Shown here in pieces: positions 24,547 to 33,125 of a stretch of 64,000 bases of DNA. Location: contig JAFGMV010000051.1 of the NCBI GenBank assembly GCA_016927315.1, positions 21,277 to 85,276 on the forward strand, read 5' to 3'. Below the pieces are notes generated by a model. That model was not told the origin of the DNA and ran no database searches. It was given only the letters and a program-made list of their open reading frames with translations. The first letter of the stretch is position 1, and every line of letters begins with the position of its first letter. Origin of the DNA: Anaerolineales bacterium. GTDB taxonomy: Bacteria; Chloroflexota; Anaerolineae; Anaerolineales; Villigracilaceae. A program made the translations under genes and the position numbers.

Positions 24547-26175
24547 CTACCTGACATCACCAACAGTCTTCAGGATGTCGGGGGTGTAGTAATCGGGATC
24601 ATCGGGATTATTGGGGCGTGAGGCGCTGGCCGACAGGGCCGGGTCTTGGGGGTCACCGTTGAACTTGCCGGAGTCGTCGCCGTCTTCGGTTGTCCCGCCG
24701 CCGCTGACGCCCTTGCCATCAATCGAAATGATGGGGGTCAGATGACTGCTTTCCACATCCGGACCGCCAAGAATATCCGGTTCCGGGGCCGAGCCGCCGG
24801 TTCCCGAACCGGTGTAGGGCATTCCAAAATCGCCATCGATTGGGTCTCCCTCGGTATTGGTCTGTGCCGGAGGGGTTTCATCATCTGTCTCCTGCGGCCG
24901 CCAGACGCCGTCCTTCCCCATCGTATAGGTAACTCCTGTATCCTTATCTGTGACGGTCGTGCTGCCCCCTTCCTTCATCCCCTGAACATCCAGGGAGCGC
25001 TGGTGCCTGCCCCAGGCTTTCTCATCGACGCCACTCGGGGCGCCGGGTTCCTTCCCCTTCCCACCAGTGCTGATTACAGCCGGCCCACCGCCGGAGGTGC
25101 CGGAACCATTTACCAGGCCGCCCAACCCGGTATTGGTCCTGACGCCCTTTTCGATCAGGCCGTGAGCGCCCATACCGATTCCCAAGACCTTTGCTTCTGG
25201 CAGGTTCTCGGGCAGGATCTTTCCGAGATCACCGGCTGAATGAACGTCTGCAATATCCTTCCCGCCCAGCGGATCGAGGCCGGCTCCCTCGCTTCCATCC
25301 ACCCGGATAACCACCGGGACCGGCTGCGCTGCGGCAGAAGTTTGTTCCGCAGTCTCAGGGATCGCCAGCGGTGCAGCGGCGGCTTTTCCTGCGGCAGCCT
25401 GCGGCCCGGGCAGGTTAATGGGTGTGGCTTCCTCTTTTTCACCTTCCCCCGACCCGGCGGGCTGCAGATCACTGAGGTCCTCACGCAGTTTGGGCATGCG
25501 CCCCATGACCGTATTGGTCTCTTCGAGAACAACCTGATCATGAGGAGGTGTGTTGTGGTCTAAATCCTTCGGTTCGGGAGGATGACCGGGTTCATACATC
25601 ACTTCACTGAAGTCAGTGCGCATTTCCGGCAAGCTGCCCTGTACGGTTTTTTCATCACCGGCGCCGTCCAGGGTGTCATTTTTATCTTCATCACCGCCCA
25701 GATAGCCGCTGCCATCCGGCAGTTCCCCAGGGCGGCAGCAGTACTGCGGCCCGGGCAGGTTTATGGGCGTGGCCTCCTCTTTTTCACCTTCCCCCGACCC
25801 GGCGGACTGCAGACCACTGAGGTCCTCACGCAGTTTGGGCATGCGCCCCATGACCGTATTGGCCTCTTCCTGACCCGCCATGGTATCAGTTTCGCTTTCC
25901 CCATCGCCCAGATAGCCGCTGCCATCCGGCAGTTCCCCAGGGGGGCAGCAGTACCGGGCGCCCGCCTCGACCTCCGCACCCTGGGAGGCTTTCCCTACGG
26001 GAGCGTCGATAATGCTGCTCAGGGCTTGCTGCACGGCTTCGGCCTGCCGGTAATCCCCGCCCTGTTCAACGAACGAACGGGGTTCAGTGGTGGCATCATT
26101 CAGTTTCTCGACTTCTGTACTGCGGCTTTCGCCGTTTTCGATCTGACTTTCGTTTGAATTAATGATGTTTTCCAT
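24547..26175 (-). CDS. Unrecognised Gly/Pro-rich protein with internal duplications
   Basis: ATG 26175 (542 aa, MENIINSNES) has GGAGAT upstream. The protein is acidic, rich in Gly, Pro and Glu and almost certainly mostly disordered; there is no signal peptide or membrane segment. Two kinds of repeat alternate in the first half: YCC(P/R)PGELPDGSGYLG (twice, with a vicinal Cys pair) and NTVMGRMPKLREDLS...INLPGPQ (about 40 residues, twice nearly identical, plus a degenerate third copy TVQGSLPEMRTDFS). The second half has Gly-rich stretches (GLGGLVNGSGTSGGG) and a YTMGKDGVWR segment. I do not know the family. Possible roles include a surface or encapsulated protein or a peptide precursor. Confidence 0.75.
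   Translation of the reverse strand: MENIINSNESQIENGESRSTEVEKLNDATTEPRSFVEQGGDYRQAEAVQQALSSIIDAPVGKASQGAEVEAGARYCCPPGELPDGSGYLGDGESETDTMAGQEEANTVMGRMPKLREDLSGLQSAGSGEGEKEEATPINLPGPQYCCRPGELPDGSGYLGGDEDKNDTLDGAGDEKTVQGSLPEMRTDFSEVMYEPGHPPEPKDLDHNTPPHDQVVLEETNTVMGRMPKLREDLSDLQPAGSGEGEKEEATPINLPGPQAAAGKAAAAPLAIPETAEQTSAAAQPVPVVIRVDGSEGAGLDPLGGKDIADVHSAGDLGKILPENLPEAKVLGIGMGAHGLIEKGVRTNTGLGGLVNGSGTSGGGPAVISTGGKGKEPGAPSGVDEKAWGRHQRSLDVQGMKEGGSTTVTDKDTGVTYTMGKDGVWRPQETDDETPPAQTNTEGDPIDGDFGMPYTGSGTGGSAPEPDILGGPDVESSHLTPIISIDGKGVSGGGTTEDGDDSGKFNGDPQDPALSASASRPNNPDDPDYYTPDILKTVGDVR
25399..25954 (-). repeat. In-gene near-identical DNA duplications
   Basis: A 126-bp segment at 25399-25524 recurs at 25744-25869 with only scattered substitutions and no gaps (offset 345 bp = 115 codons). 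A second segment at about 25696-25744 recurs at about 25906-25954 (offset 210 bp = 70 codons). Both offsets keep the reading frame. The near identity at DNA level indicates recent duplication or gene conversion. Confidence 0.85.
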
Positions 26176-26420
26176 TTCTAATCTCCTTTTGATTGGTAAC
26201 ATATTGATTGGTTGGTCTGGCTCGATGAGGAGAGTTAAAATGCTATGGATTATGCCTCATAACTTTTGTGTTACTTGTGTCTGCCCGGTTTTGTTATTTC
26301 TTATCTTTACAGAGTGCTGCGAAATTCCTGAACTGAAATTCTGGTTTTTGAAGGTGCGTTATTGGATCCAAGTTTAGATATTTATGCAAGAAGCAGTAGT
26401 TCCTTTCTGTTGTCCTCCTG

Positions 26421-26502
26421 AAAAATAAAAAAGCCTCTTGCTCGCATCCTGATCGAAAGATACACCCGGGCGGGGTTTTCGATCCTGATTTGAGTAAGAA
26501 GC
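26421..26502 (-). terminator. Long two-stem hairpin with T-run (terminator or attenuator)
   Basis: CTTGCTC (26437-26443) pairs with GAGTAAG (26492-26498), and GATCGAAA (26451-26458) pairs with TTTCGATC (26477-26484), separated by a symmetric 7/7 internal loop. On the minus strand the structure is followed by TTTTTTATTTTT. It lies 115 bp past the stop of the gene at 26617 and about 250 bp before the start at 26175. It may be a terminator for the former or an attenuator in a long leader of the latter (a TATAAT on the minus strand at 26547-26542 lies upstream). Otherwise the 441-bp gap 26176-26616 holds only a small hairpin near 26551-26571. Confidence 0.7.
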
Positions 26503-26616
26503 TGTGTGGGTTGTCTCAGGAAGTGACTGAAATTTAATCTTATTATATGGTATTCCCCTTGAAAGGGAATAGCTCTCTGTTCCTATTCTGCCTGAAGTAT
26601 TTTCATCTTACAAGGA

Positions 26617-27669
26617 TCAGGCTTTAACCAGTTTCTGCCCTTCGGGGGTATCCTGGACCAGCCAGCCCTGCCCGGCGATCCGGTCTCGCAGTTGGTCTGA
26701 TTTTCCCCAATCCCGGTCTGAACGGGCCTGCCGCCGCGCTTCGACCAGCGCCAGGATCTCTGCCGGGGGGGTGCTGTCATCCGGGGAAACGGCATGCTCC
26801 GAGAGCAGTTCCCAGACCTTGTCGGGGATGTCTTCCCTGGGTTCCGGCCAGGCACAACAGTCGCCCAGGGTCTGGATATCGAACCGGGACCCATCGGGGT
26901 AGACCTCTTCGCAGTCCCGTTTGATAACCGTGACGGAACCGACCCCGCTGACCGTACACACACCGGCAGCCATATGCCAGACCAGTCCGGTGTGCTCATC
27001 CAGGCCAATCAATACCTGGTCGGGCGGCAGCTGTACTCGCCATTCGTCAAAACGCTCCAGACCCAGAAAACAGCGGCTGGTATCCAGGTCGGCGCCGCCC
27101 TCGGTATTGTTCCAGTGCGGGACAAAAGTCAGCGGAAGGTTGAAAGACGAGAAAAGGTCCAGCCCGGGCCGGTAATGCACATCCTCGCCGGCCTTGAAGA
27201 TCTCATAGACTGGCAGCACAGAGGCGCCAACCGATATGGCTGCGGCGCTGGAAAAGACCAGCGCCGCCCCCAGGCGGTGTCTGGCCCGCAGGAGTTCCCA
27301 GGCCAGACTGCCCTGCAGCTGCCGGACTGCATAGGTCGGGCTGCCAGGCCCCATGAAGATCAGGTTGGCGTTCATCAACGGCGCCAGGATTTGTGGGTCA
27401 TCCGGGCTGAAAGCGCCGCCGAGCTTACGGGCCGGGACCACATCGATCTGCGGATTGTAATTCTGCAGGCGGGCCGCCAGATACTCAGCCACCCTACCGG
27501 CTACCTGGGCTGAATTCAGTTCAAACCCGGCCGGGGTTTCCAGCACAGCCACGCGCAGCAGTCCGGGGATCTCTTTTGCCAGCGTTTCGAAGATACGCCC
27601 TCCGGCATACGAAGTTTCACCGGAACCCAGGAAAGCGATGCGCCCCATCTTATTGCTGGTGTGGTGCAT
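26617..27669 (-). CDS. S51/amidotransferase-like protein with CysRS-like tail
   Basis: ATG 27669 (350 aa) has GGAGTA 8 nt upstream. Residues 8-240 have the class I amidotransferase-like fold seen in cyanophycinase and dipeptidase E: GRIAFLGSGETS at the start, FMGPGSPTYAVRQL, and LVFSSAAAISVGA where the nucleophilic Ser (140 or 141) would sit. The usual elbow GxSAGA is changed to SSAAA, so activity is uncertain. Residues about 300-350 (AEILALVEARRQARSDRDW, then GKSDQLRDRIAGQGWLVQDTPEG) closely resemble the C-terminal end of cysteinyl-tRNA synthetase. It is separated by 68 bp from the upstream peroxiredoxin gene. Confidence 0.8.
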   Translation of the reverse strand: MHHTSNKMGRIAFLGSGETSYAGGRIFETLAKEIPGLLRVAVLETPAGFELNSAQVAGRVAEYLAARLQNYNPQIDVVPARKLGGAFSPDDPQILAPLMNANLIFMGPGSPTYAVRQLQGSLAWELLRARHRLGAALVFSSAAAISVGASVLPVYEIFKAGEDVHYRPGLDLFSSFNLPLTFVPHWNNTEGGADLDTSRCFLGLERFDEWRVQLPPDQVLIGLDEHTGLVWHMAAGVCTVSGVGSVTVIKRDCEEVYPDGSRFDIQTLGDCCAWPEPREDIPDKVWELLSEHAVSPDDSTPPAEILALVEARRQARSDRDWGKSDQLRDRIAGQGWLVQDTPEGQKLVKA

Positions 27670-27737
27670 GGCAAGTACTCCTTACAATCATCGGGGCGAA
27701 GGCGGATCCTCGACCCGCTCGCCTCTCGTACAAAAAC

Positions 27738-28238
27738 CTACGTGACTGGTTCCTTGACAGGTTCAGGTCCGGGACTCTTACCATTGATCATATCCAGCAG
27801 GCGCAGGAGGAAGGCATTCTCGGGGATATCGGCCATCGAACCGCCATAATGCTGGAAGCGCACCTGACCCTGCCTGTCGATCAACATAACTGCCGGCATA
27901 CGCCCCAATTTGAGCAGCCTGACCTCCTGTTTGTACTGGTCGGCCACAATATGCCCCGGGTCCGGCAAGCCGATAAAGGGCAGGTCATTCTCCGTCCAGA
28001 TATTCTTGAAGGTTTTCAAATCGTCCGGACCAACCGCCAGGATCTCAGCCTCCCGCGCCTGGAATGCCCCGTATTCATCCCGCAGGTTCCTTAACTGGGA
28101 ACGACAGTAAGGGCAGTGAAAACCGCGCAGGAACGCCAGGATGACATTCCTGCCCCTGAAATCAGACAGGCGGACACTGCGTCCATGCACATCATTCAGT
28201 TCAAAATCGGGAGCAATACTAAATTCCTTGGGTTTCAT
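27738..28238 (-). CDS. Thioredoxin-fold peroxiredoxin (AhpC/TSA family)
   Basis: ATG 28238 (166 aa, MKPKEFSIAP) is chosen because the domain begins there and it sits 1 bp after the stop of the upstream gene, suggesting coupling; the longer frame to 28376 overlaps that gene. The protein shows APDFELNDVHGRSVRLSDFRG, then LAFLRGFHCPYCRSQLRNL with a CxxC instead of the single peroxidatic Cys context of classical 2-Cys enzymes. GLPDPGHIVADQYK and VMLIDRQGQVRF follow. It should reduce peroxides or thiols in the cytoplasm. Confidence 0.85.
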   Translation of the reverse strand: MKPKEFSIAPDFELNDVHGRSVRLSDFRGRNVILAFLRGFHCPYCRSQLRNLRDEYGAFQAREAEILAVGPDDLKTFKNIWTENDLPFIGLPDPGHIVADQYKQEVRLLKLGRMPAVMLIDRQGQVRFQHYGGSMADIPENAFLLRLLDMINGKSPGPEPVKEPVT

Positions 28239-28239
28239 G

Positions 28240-28983
28240 CTACTGGCCCAACTGCCCCAAAAAGGCTGCCGTTGCCTCCACTGCCTGGCGCTGCTGGTCC
28301 ACGCGGGAAATGGCGGCCTGGTTATCCCCGGGCTGGACCCCATAATCCCCAAATTGGGCATGGTTGCCGCCTTCAATCACCAACCATTCCGTGGTTGATG
28401 GCAGCCGCTCCCGGGAGGCAATGAAGGGGGCCATGCCGGCCATATCGCGGTCGCCATACACCGAAAGGACGTCAATATCGAACCGGCTCAGGTCGTTGCT
28501 TTCGGCCGGATACGAAGCCCACAGAACCAGCGCCTCGACAGCTTCAGGATAGGCGTAAATATAATTGGCGGCCATTGCTCCACCCAATGAATGCCCACCA
28601 ACCGCCCAGTGCTCGATAAGTGGGAAGCGCGGCAGTACCGTCCCGGCCTTATGCGGAGCAAAGACCATCAGGTTGAGCGGCGCCGGTACCAGGACTACCA
28701 GGTAACCCTCCACCGCGATTTCCCGCAGTGCAGGCGCATAGGAGCGTTCATCGACATGACCTCCGGGATAGAAGATCAGGCCTGTAGTTGGCTGCAGGCT
28801 GGCGGGTTGGAAAGTTGTGAAGTCACCGGCTGCGGTGACAACAACCTGCTCGTCAGACTGCAGGGCAGCCAGGGCTTCAGGGCCCGGGCCGAGCGGGTTT
28901 TCTGCCCAGAACACAAAACCCAGCACTCCCAACAGGAGCACGGCAAGTAAAGTGAGTCCGGTATATTTCAGGATTTTCTTCAT
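28240..28983 (-). CDS. Membrane-anchored alpha/beta hydrolase
   Basis: The 247-residue protein starts with KKILKYTGLTLLAVLLLGVLGFVFWAE, an uncleaved signal anchor. The alpha/beta hydrolase fold follows with the oxyanion segment GLIFYPGGHVDE, nucleophile elbow GGHSLGGAM (Ser near 126), an acid in DVLSVYGDRD and the terminal His in IEGGNHAQFG. It belongs to the dienelactone-hydrolase-like/YqiA-type group; the substrate cannot be inferred. The start overlaps the stop of the upstream uracil-DNA glycosylase gene by 4 nt. Confidence 0.85.
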   Translation of the reverse strand: MKKILKYTGLTLLAVLLLGVLGFVFWAENPLGPGPEALAALQSDEQVVVTAAGDFTTFQPASLQPTTGLIFYPGGHVDERSYAPALREIAVEGYLVVLVPAPLNLMVFAPHKAGTVLPRFPLIEHWAVGGHSLGGAMAANYIYAYPEAVEALVLWASYPAESNDLSRFDIDVLSVYGDRDMAGMAPFIASRERLPSTTEWLVIEGGNHAQFGDYGVQPGDNQAAISRVDQQRQAVEATAAFLGQLGQ

Positions 28984-29645
28984 GAGACCTCAAGTAACTG
29001 ACGAGCCCGGGTCCAGACCTGGTCGAACATCTCCACCGTCAGGCGGCCGGTCTGGGTGTTCTGGCGGCTGGGATGGTAGGAACACAGCAGCCAGGCGCCA
29101 TCATCGAACTGGAAAGCGGCGCCATGGGCGAATTTCCAGCCGGGTTTGCGGGCTGAATAGATTTTCAGGATCCTATCAAACGCGATACGCCCCAAGACAA
29201 CAACCACCCGAGGCCGGAGCAGTTCGAGCTCACATTCCAGGTAGGGCTGGCAGGCATCCAGTTCCTGTGCAGTGGGTTTATTCCGGGGCGGCGCACAGCG
29301 CCCGGAAGCGGTAATGTACATATCGTTCAAAATCAGGCCATCGTCACGCCCGGTTGAAAGCGGCTGGCTGGCAAACCCGGCCCGGTGCAGAGCCGGAAAG
29401 AGGAAGTCCCCGGAAGCATCTCCCGTGAACTGACGTCCGGTGCGGTTGGAACCATGCGCCCCCGGAGCCAGCCCGACTACCAGCACTTTTGCTCCTGGAT
29501 CACCAAAACCCGGGACTGGTTTTCCCCAATATTCGTCTTCCAGATAAGCCCTGCGTTTGGTAATGGAAATCTCTTCTCTCCACTTCACCAGGCGGGGACA
29601 TTTTCGACAGGAAATTATTTCCTGGTTTAAATTTTCAAGACTCAT
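28980..29645 (-). CDS. Uracil-DNA glycosylase, family 5 type
   Basis: The 221-residue protein has the N-terminal iron-sulfur type motif SCRKCPRLVKW and the family 5 motif A region VVGLAPGAHGSNRTGRQFTGD, which differs from family 4 (GEAPG). Motif B is CSYHPSRQNTQTGRL with the catalytic-site His. SGRCAPPRNKPTAQELDAC supplies further cysteines of the cluster. The enzyme removes uracil and related bases such as hypoxanthine from DNA. It overlaps the hydrolase gene by 4 nt. Confidence 0.9.
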   Translation of the reverse strand: MSLENLNQEIISCRKCPRLVKWREEISITKRRAYLEDEYWGKPVPGFGDPGAKVLVVGLAPGAHGSNRTGRQFTGDASGDFLFPALHRAGFASQPLSTGRDDGLILNDMYITASGRCAPPRNKPTAQELDACQPYLECELELLRPRVVVVLGRIAFDRILKIYSARKPGWKFAHGAAFQFDDGAWLLCSYHPSRQNTQTGRLTVEMFDQVWTRARQLLEVS

Positions 29646-29709
29646 GGGATAGATTGTACTCGATCAACATTGGATTAGTCTCAGAAACATCCCTCGCCGC
29701 CTGGAAATC

Positions 29710-30246
29710 CTATAAAATCCTGAAGATAACCACCAGCAAAGAAATAAAATTGATTGGTAAATACAGATATAGTATGATTGAAATCCGATCTGCAAGAAAA
29801 AGGATCAATTTTCTCAGATGCTCGAAGCGAGAAGCCGCGTAGATCATACTCGTCAATACCAACAAGTACGTTACCACCACCGTCAGCAGATACCGGTAAG
29901 ATGGGAAATCCATTGTCAGCGTCTTTTGAAGGTATATGGAAAACCCGGCTGCCAGAGCAATTGTCAGTGATCCTTTATACGAAAAACCCTCCCGGTACCA
30001 GCCTGCCGGCAGCAGAAAACCCAAAAGAACCAGGAGGGATGTGACCAGAACACTTTCGACAAGTGCAAATGTCATCATATAAGCGAATATTGAAAATAAT
30101 TCCCAAACTCCATACATCAGGATAAATGCCGGGAATTCATAAAAATACATTTTTATCGACCAGGCATATACAGCAAACACGACCACACCAAAAACCATGC
30201 TGATTTCGTTTCTTGCCGGAAATCTTCCAAACAGTTTTTTCATCAT
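29710..30246 (-). CDS. Membrane protein of unknown function
   Basis: The 178-residue product begins MKKLFGRFPARNE and has about five transmembrane segments, with aromatic-rich loops (YFYEFPAFILMYGVWELFSIFAY). I see no catalytic motif and do not recognise the family. It follows the sulfatase-like gene by 19 bp on the same strand, so both are probably co-transcribed, which suggests a role in the same cell-envelope process. Confidence 0.7.
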   Translation of the reverse strand: MMKKLFGRFPARNEISMVFGVVVFAVYAWSIKMYFYEFPAFILMYGVWELFSIFAYMMTFALVESVLVTSLLVLLGFLLPAGWYREGFSYKGSLTIALAAGFSIYLQKTLTMDFPSYRYLLTVVVTYLLVLTSMIYAASRFEHLRKLILFLADRISIILYLYLPINFISLLVVIFRIL

Positions 30247-30265
30247 CTTCAGAAGTTATACCCGT

Positions 30266-31852
30266 TTAATTTCTAAATGTTACTTTAGAATTTAATTTTT
30301 TAAGTATTTGCTGCTTAAGTTCATCGAGCAGTTCCCTGGCATCCGTGGGCATAATGGGAAAAAGATCCTGCATTTCTTCAGGATCCTCGTTAAGATCATA
30401 CAATTCAAACCCGGTGTACTGGGGATAATGATAATAGATCAGGTGGTAGTTATATTTTCTCAGGCTTATCGAAAATTGCGATAAATCACCAAAGACAGCG
30501 CTCTTTTGGGCATCCATAGTGTAGACACTGCTTTCATCTAGATTATCATTCGATCCAATCCCGGGCAAGATCCTGCCTTCCACCCAATCAGGCCTCGAAT
30601 TCCCCGTCAGGTGAGCCAATGTTGGTACAAGATCGATGCTGCTGGTTAATGATCTGACATCCCGCCTTTCGGTTTGCCCGGGCATGGATATCAATAATGG
30701 AATATGTACTACCGGATCGTATAAAAGCGGAGTAAAATGACCGACCTCACCCCGTTCAAACATCTCCCCATGATCTGAGGTCACAACGACGATACTGTTC
30801 TCGAACAATCCCGCCTCTTTCATAAAAGTAAAGATTCGCCCTACTTCTGCATCCCAACCAGAAAGTAACTCATCATATTTCTTCCTCTTCTTGAGGAGAT
30901 CTCGATATGATTCATGACCAACAGAGAGGGGATGGATCGGTTTTTCGGGCGACTTAAAACCATCATTGAAATTACCCACAAACTCGCCAGGGGGATTGTA
31001 GGGACCATGGGGAGGGTACACGTAGACATACGCCGCAGTAGGAGTCTGAATGGATTTCAGGATATCAATAACCCCATCTGCAACCTGTTCAATTCGATAG
31101 TAGCCAAGCATTTCAGCTCTCGGTAATCCACGGGGATACTCCCGAGAATATTGGATTTGCTCAAGCAGATCTTCCCTCAGGTTCCCCAACCGCACCAGTG
31201 GGCCAAAGAATAAAGAACCGTCATCGCCAATCCCATCCTGAAATATGTAATCTTCAAAACTTTCAAAGGCAATGTGACTGTCTTTTCTGAAAAATGATTT
31301 GTTATAAAGAACACTTCCCTTAAGATTGAGACTCTCTGTCGGGATATGCCGGCCAATCGCCTTTTCGGCCTGGAAGATCAATTGATCCGCGTTGATATTC
31401 TGGGTATATGCCAGGGTTGAATGAGTGGACGACAGGGCTGAAAATAAATTATGATCTGAATGTTTTGCTCTCATTATCCCCCCCAATAATAAAGCCCGAT
31501 GCGTCCAGGGATGTAAACCTGAAATTAATGAAGCAGTACCCGGCGTTGTAAAAGGTGCTGATGAATAATGGCGGTGATAAACCGTTGCACGGTCTGCAAA
31601 TTTCTCCAGATTTGGCATGGTGTCGCGCTGGTAACCATGCATGCGCAAATGATTCGCTGACCAGGCATCAAAAACCAGGACAATTACATTGGGGGGGGGT
31701 AACTGGAAAGGTGTTCCTGTACTGTTTTGTAAAAATCTACCAATCGCTGCTACAGGAATGACGGAAAAGGTTTTTAGAAAATCCCTGCGAGAAATTTGTT
31801 CCCTGGGCTTACCAGTACGTTTACTTATAGGGTGAATAAGACCATACCTCAC
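30266..31852 (-). CDS. Sulfatase-like hydrolase with Tat-type signal
   Basis: The 528-residue protein starts with a twin-arginine region (SRRDFLKTFSVIPVAAIGRFLQ), suggesting export in folded form. It belongs to the alkaline phosphatase superfamily: VLVFDAWSANHLRMHGYQRDTMPNL (metal site), then TTPGTASLISGLHP where sulfatases have C/S-x-P-x-R. Here no formylglycine Cys is present; a Thr is the probable nucleophile, as in LtaS and phosphoethanolamine transferases. TSDHGEMFERGEVGH carries the second metal site. So phosphotransfer or phosphodiester cleavage is more likely than sulfate ester hydrolysis. The start overlaps the alaX-like gene by 4 nt. Confidence 0.85.
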   Translation of the reverse strand: MRYGLIHPISKRTGKPREQISRRDFLKTFSVIPVAAIGRFLQNSTGTPFQLPPPNVIVLVFDAWSANHLRMHGYQRDTMPNLEKFADRATVYHRHYSSAPFTTPGTASLISGLHPWTHRALLLGGIMRAKHSDHNLFSALSSTHSTLAYTQNINADQLIFQAEKAIGRHIPTESLNLKGSVLYNKSFFRKDSHIAFESFEDYIFQDGIGDDGSLFFGPLVRLGNLREDLLEQIQYSREYPRGLPRAEMLGYYRIEQVADGVIDILKSIQTPTAAYVYVYPPHGPYNPPGEFVGNFNDGFKSPEKPIHPLSVGHESYRDLLKKRKKYDELLSGWDAEVGRIFTFMKEAGLFENSIVVVTSDHGEMFERGEVGHFTPLLYDPVVHIPLLISMPGQTERRDVRSLTSSIDLVPTLAHLTGNSRPDWVEGRILPGIGSNDNLDESSVYTMDAQKSAVFGDLSQFSISLRKYNYHLIYYHYPQYTGFELYDLNEDPEEMQDLFPIMPTDARELLDELKQQILKKLNSKVTFRN

Positions 31853-33072
31853 TTAGTAGAATAATCTTTTTGGATCTTCTTTAAAAATAATACCATACTT
31901 CGAAATAGCTTCTCAAAATCCGGTCTCGAGACGAGCCCTCCTCCCTGTGCAAGACCGGTATCCCCCCCACCTCGGCAGCCTAATGGTTCCAGGTGATATG
32001 CGAGCAGTTCCCTGGCACTTACCCTGGTATCCTCCGCACAGGCAGCTACCATAGAGAGTTTCCCCTCTTCATAAGCAGCTAACAGCGAGATGTGCCCGGG
32101 TTGGCTGCGCAGGGTCATAGCGACCGTGCGCAGGTCTGCAGCAGGAATACTTTTCACAAGAGCGGTCACCAGGCGAAATTGCCCAACAACCACAGCGCCT
32201 TCCAACAGCCTGAAAGCTTCATTTTCGATGGCTGCCGACCGCAGTTCCTTTAACTCATGAGCAGAAGCTTCCATCTTATTCAGCAGGCGCCCCACTTCTT
32301 CAGGTACTTGGTCAAGATTAATTCCCAGCAACCCGGCGGCAGATTGATTACTCTCCTGAAGGCTCTGAAAGTACTCCAACGCCTGGATACCGGCCACAAA
32401 ATGAACCCTCAGTTTCTGGTTGATCCGTTCTGTGCGGACGATCTTGAGCATTCCGACCATGCCGGTCTGCGGGCAGTGGGTACCGCCACAAGCCGAATAG
32501 TCAAACCCGTCAACTTCGATCACTCGTATCTTCCCCTGAACAACCGGTGCTTTTCGAAAAGGAATCTGTTCTACCTGTGCTTCGGTTACAAAATAACTTT
32601 TGACCTCCCGGTTTTCGAAAAGGATCATATTAGCAGCTTTTTCTACCTGCTTTAATTCATCAGAACTGACCACATCCGCATCAAGATCTATGGTCGAGGG
32701 AGTCTCACCGCTGATGTGAGCTGAAACGGTTTCAAGCCCAAGCTGGCTGACAAATGCCCCGGTCAGGGCATGCTGGGCAGTATGATGCTGCATATTTCGC
32801 CAACGTCGCTGGCGTTCGATGGCTGCCGGATATACGCCAGGTTTCAACTGCCGGTCAAGAATATGCACAATTCGACTGCCCTCTTTATACACATCCAGTA
32901 CCTGTGCCTCACCGATTACACCCCTGTCATGATCCTGCCCACCACCGGTCGGATAAAAATAGGTTTCCGGCATGACAATAGCAAAGCGTCCGTCGGGTAA
33001 TTGAACACTCTCTGAAATTTCTGCATCGAATTCCAATTTCAGGGGATCAGTAAAGTAGCGTTGTTCGGTCAT
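31849..33072 (-). CDS. Alanyl-tRNA editing protein, long AlaX type
   Basis: The 407-residue protein resembles the editing and C-terminal parts of AlaRS without the synthetase core. The zinc site is seen in HHTAQHAL near residues 95-102 and CGGTHC near 186; YFYPTGGGQDHD near the start is also typical. A central coiled region (VGRLLNKMEASAHELKELRSA) leads to a C-terminal DHHA1-like domain ending GLAQGGGLVSRP. Such proteins hydrolyse Ser or Gly wrongly attached to tRNA-Ala. It follows queA by 53 bp, consistent with a tRNA-quality theme. Confidence 0.9.
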   Translation of the reverse strand: MTEQRYFTDPLKLEFDAEISESVQLPDGRFAIVMPETYFYPTGGGQDHDRGVIGEAQVLDVYKEGSRIVHILDRQLKPGVYPAAIERQRRWRNMQHHTAQHALTGAFVSQLGLETVSAHISGETPSTIDLDADVVSSDELKQVEKAANMILFENREVKSYFVTEAQVEQIPFRKAPVVQGKIRVIEVDGFDYSACGGTHCPQTGMVGMLKIVRTERINQKLRVHFVAGIQALEYFQSLQESNQSAAGLLGINLDQVPEEVGRLLNKMEASAHELKELRSAAIENEAFRLLEGAVVVGQFRLVTALVKSIPAADLRTVAMTLRSQPGHISLLAAYEEGKLSMVAACAEDTRVSARELLAYHLEPLGCRGGGDTGLAQGGGLVSRPDFEKLFRSMVLFLKKIQKDYSTK

Positions 33073-33125
33073 AGGACTGATTCTACCAGTAGTTCGCAGC
33101 GGATGAAATATCCCTGCAATTCTAA

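Noticed and set aside
30914..31126. Small plus-strand open frame inside the sulfatase-like gene
   Set aside because: Antisense shadow of a gene with clear family motifs; no ribosome site or domain.
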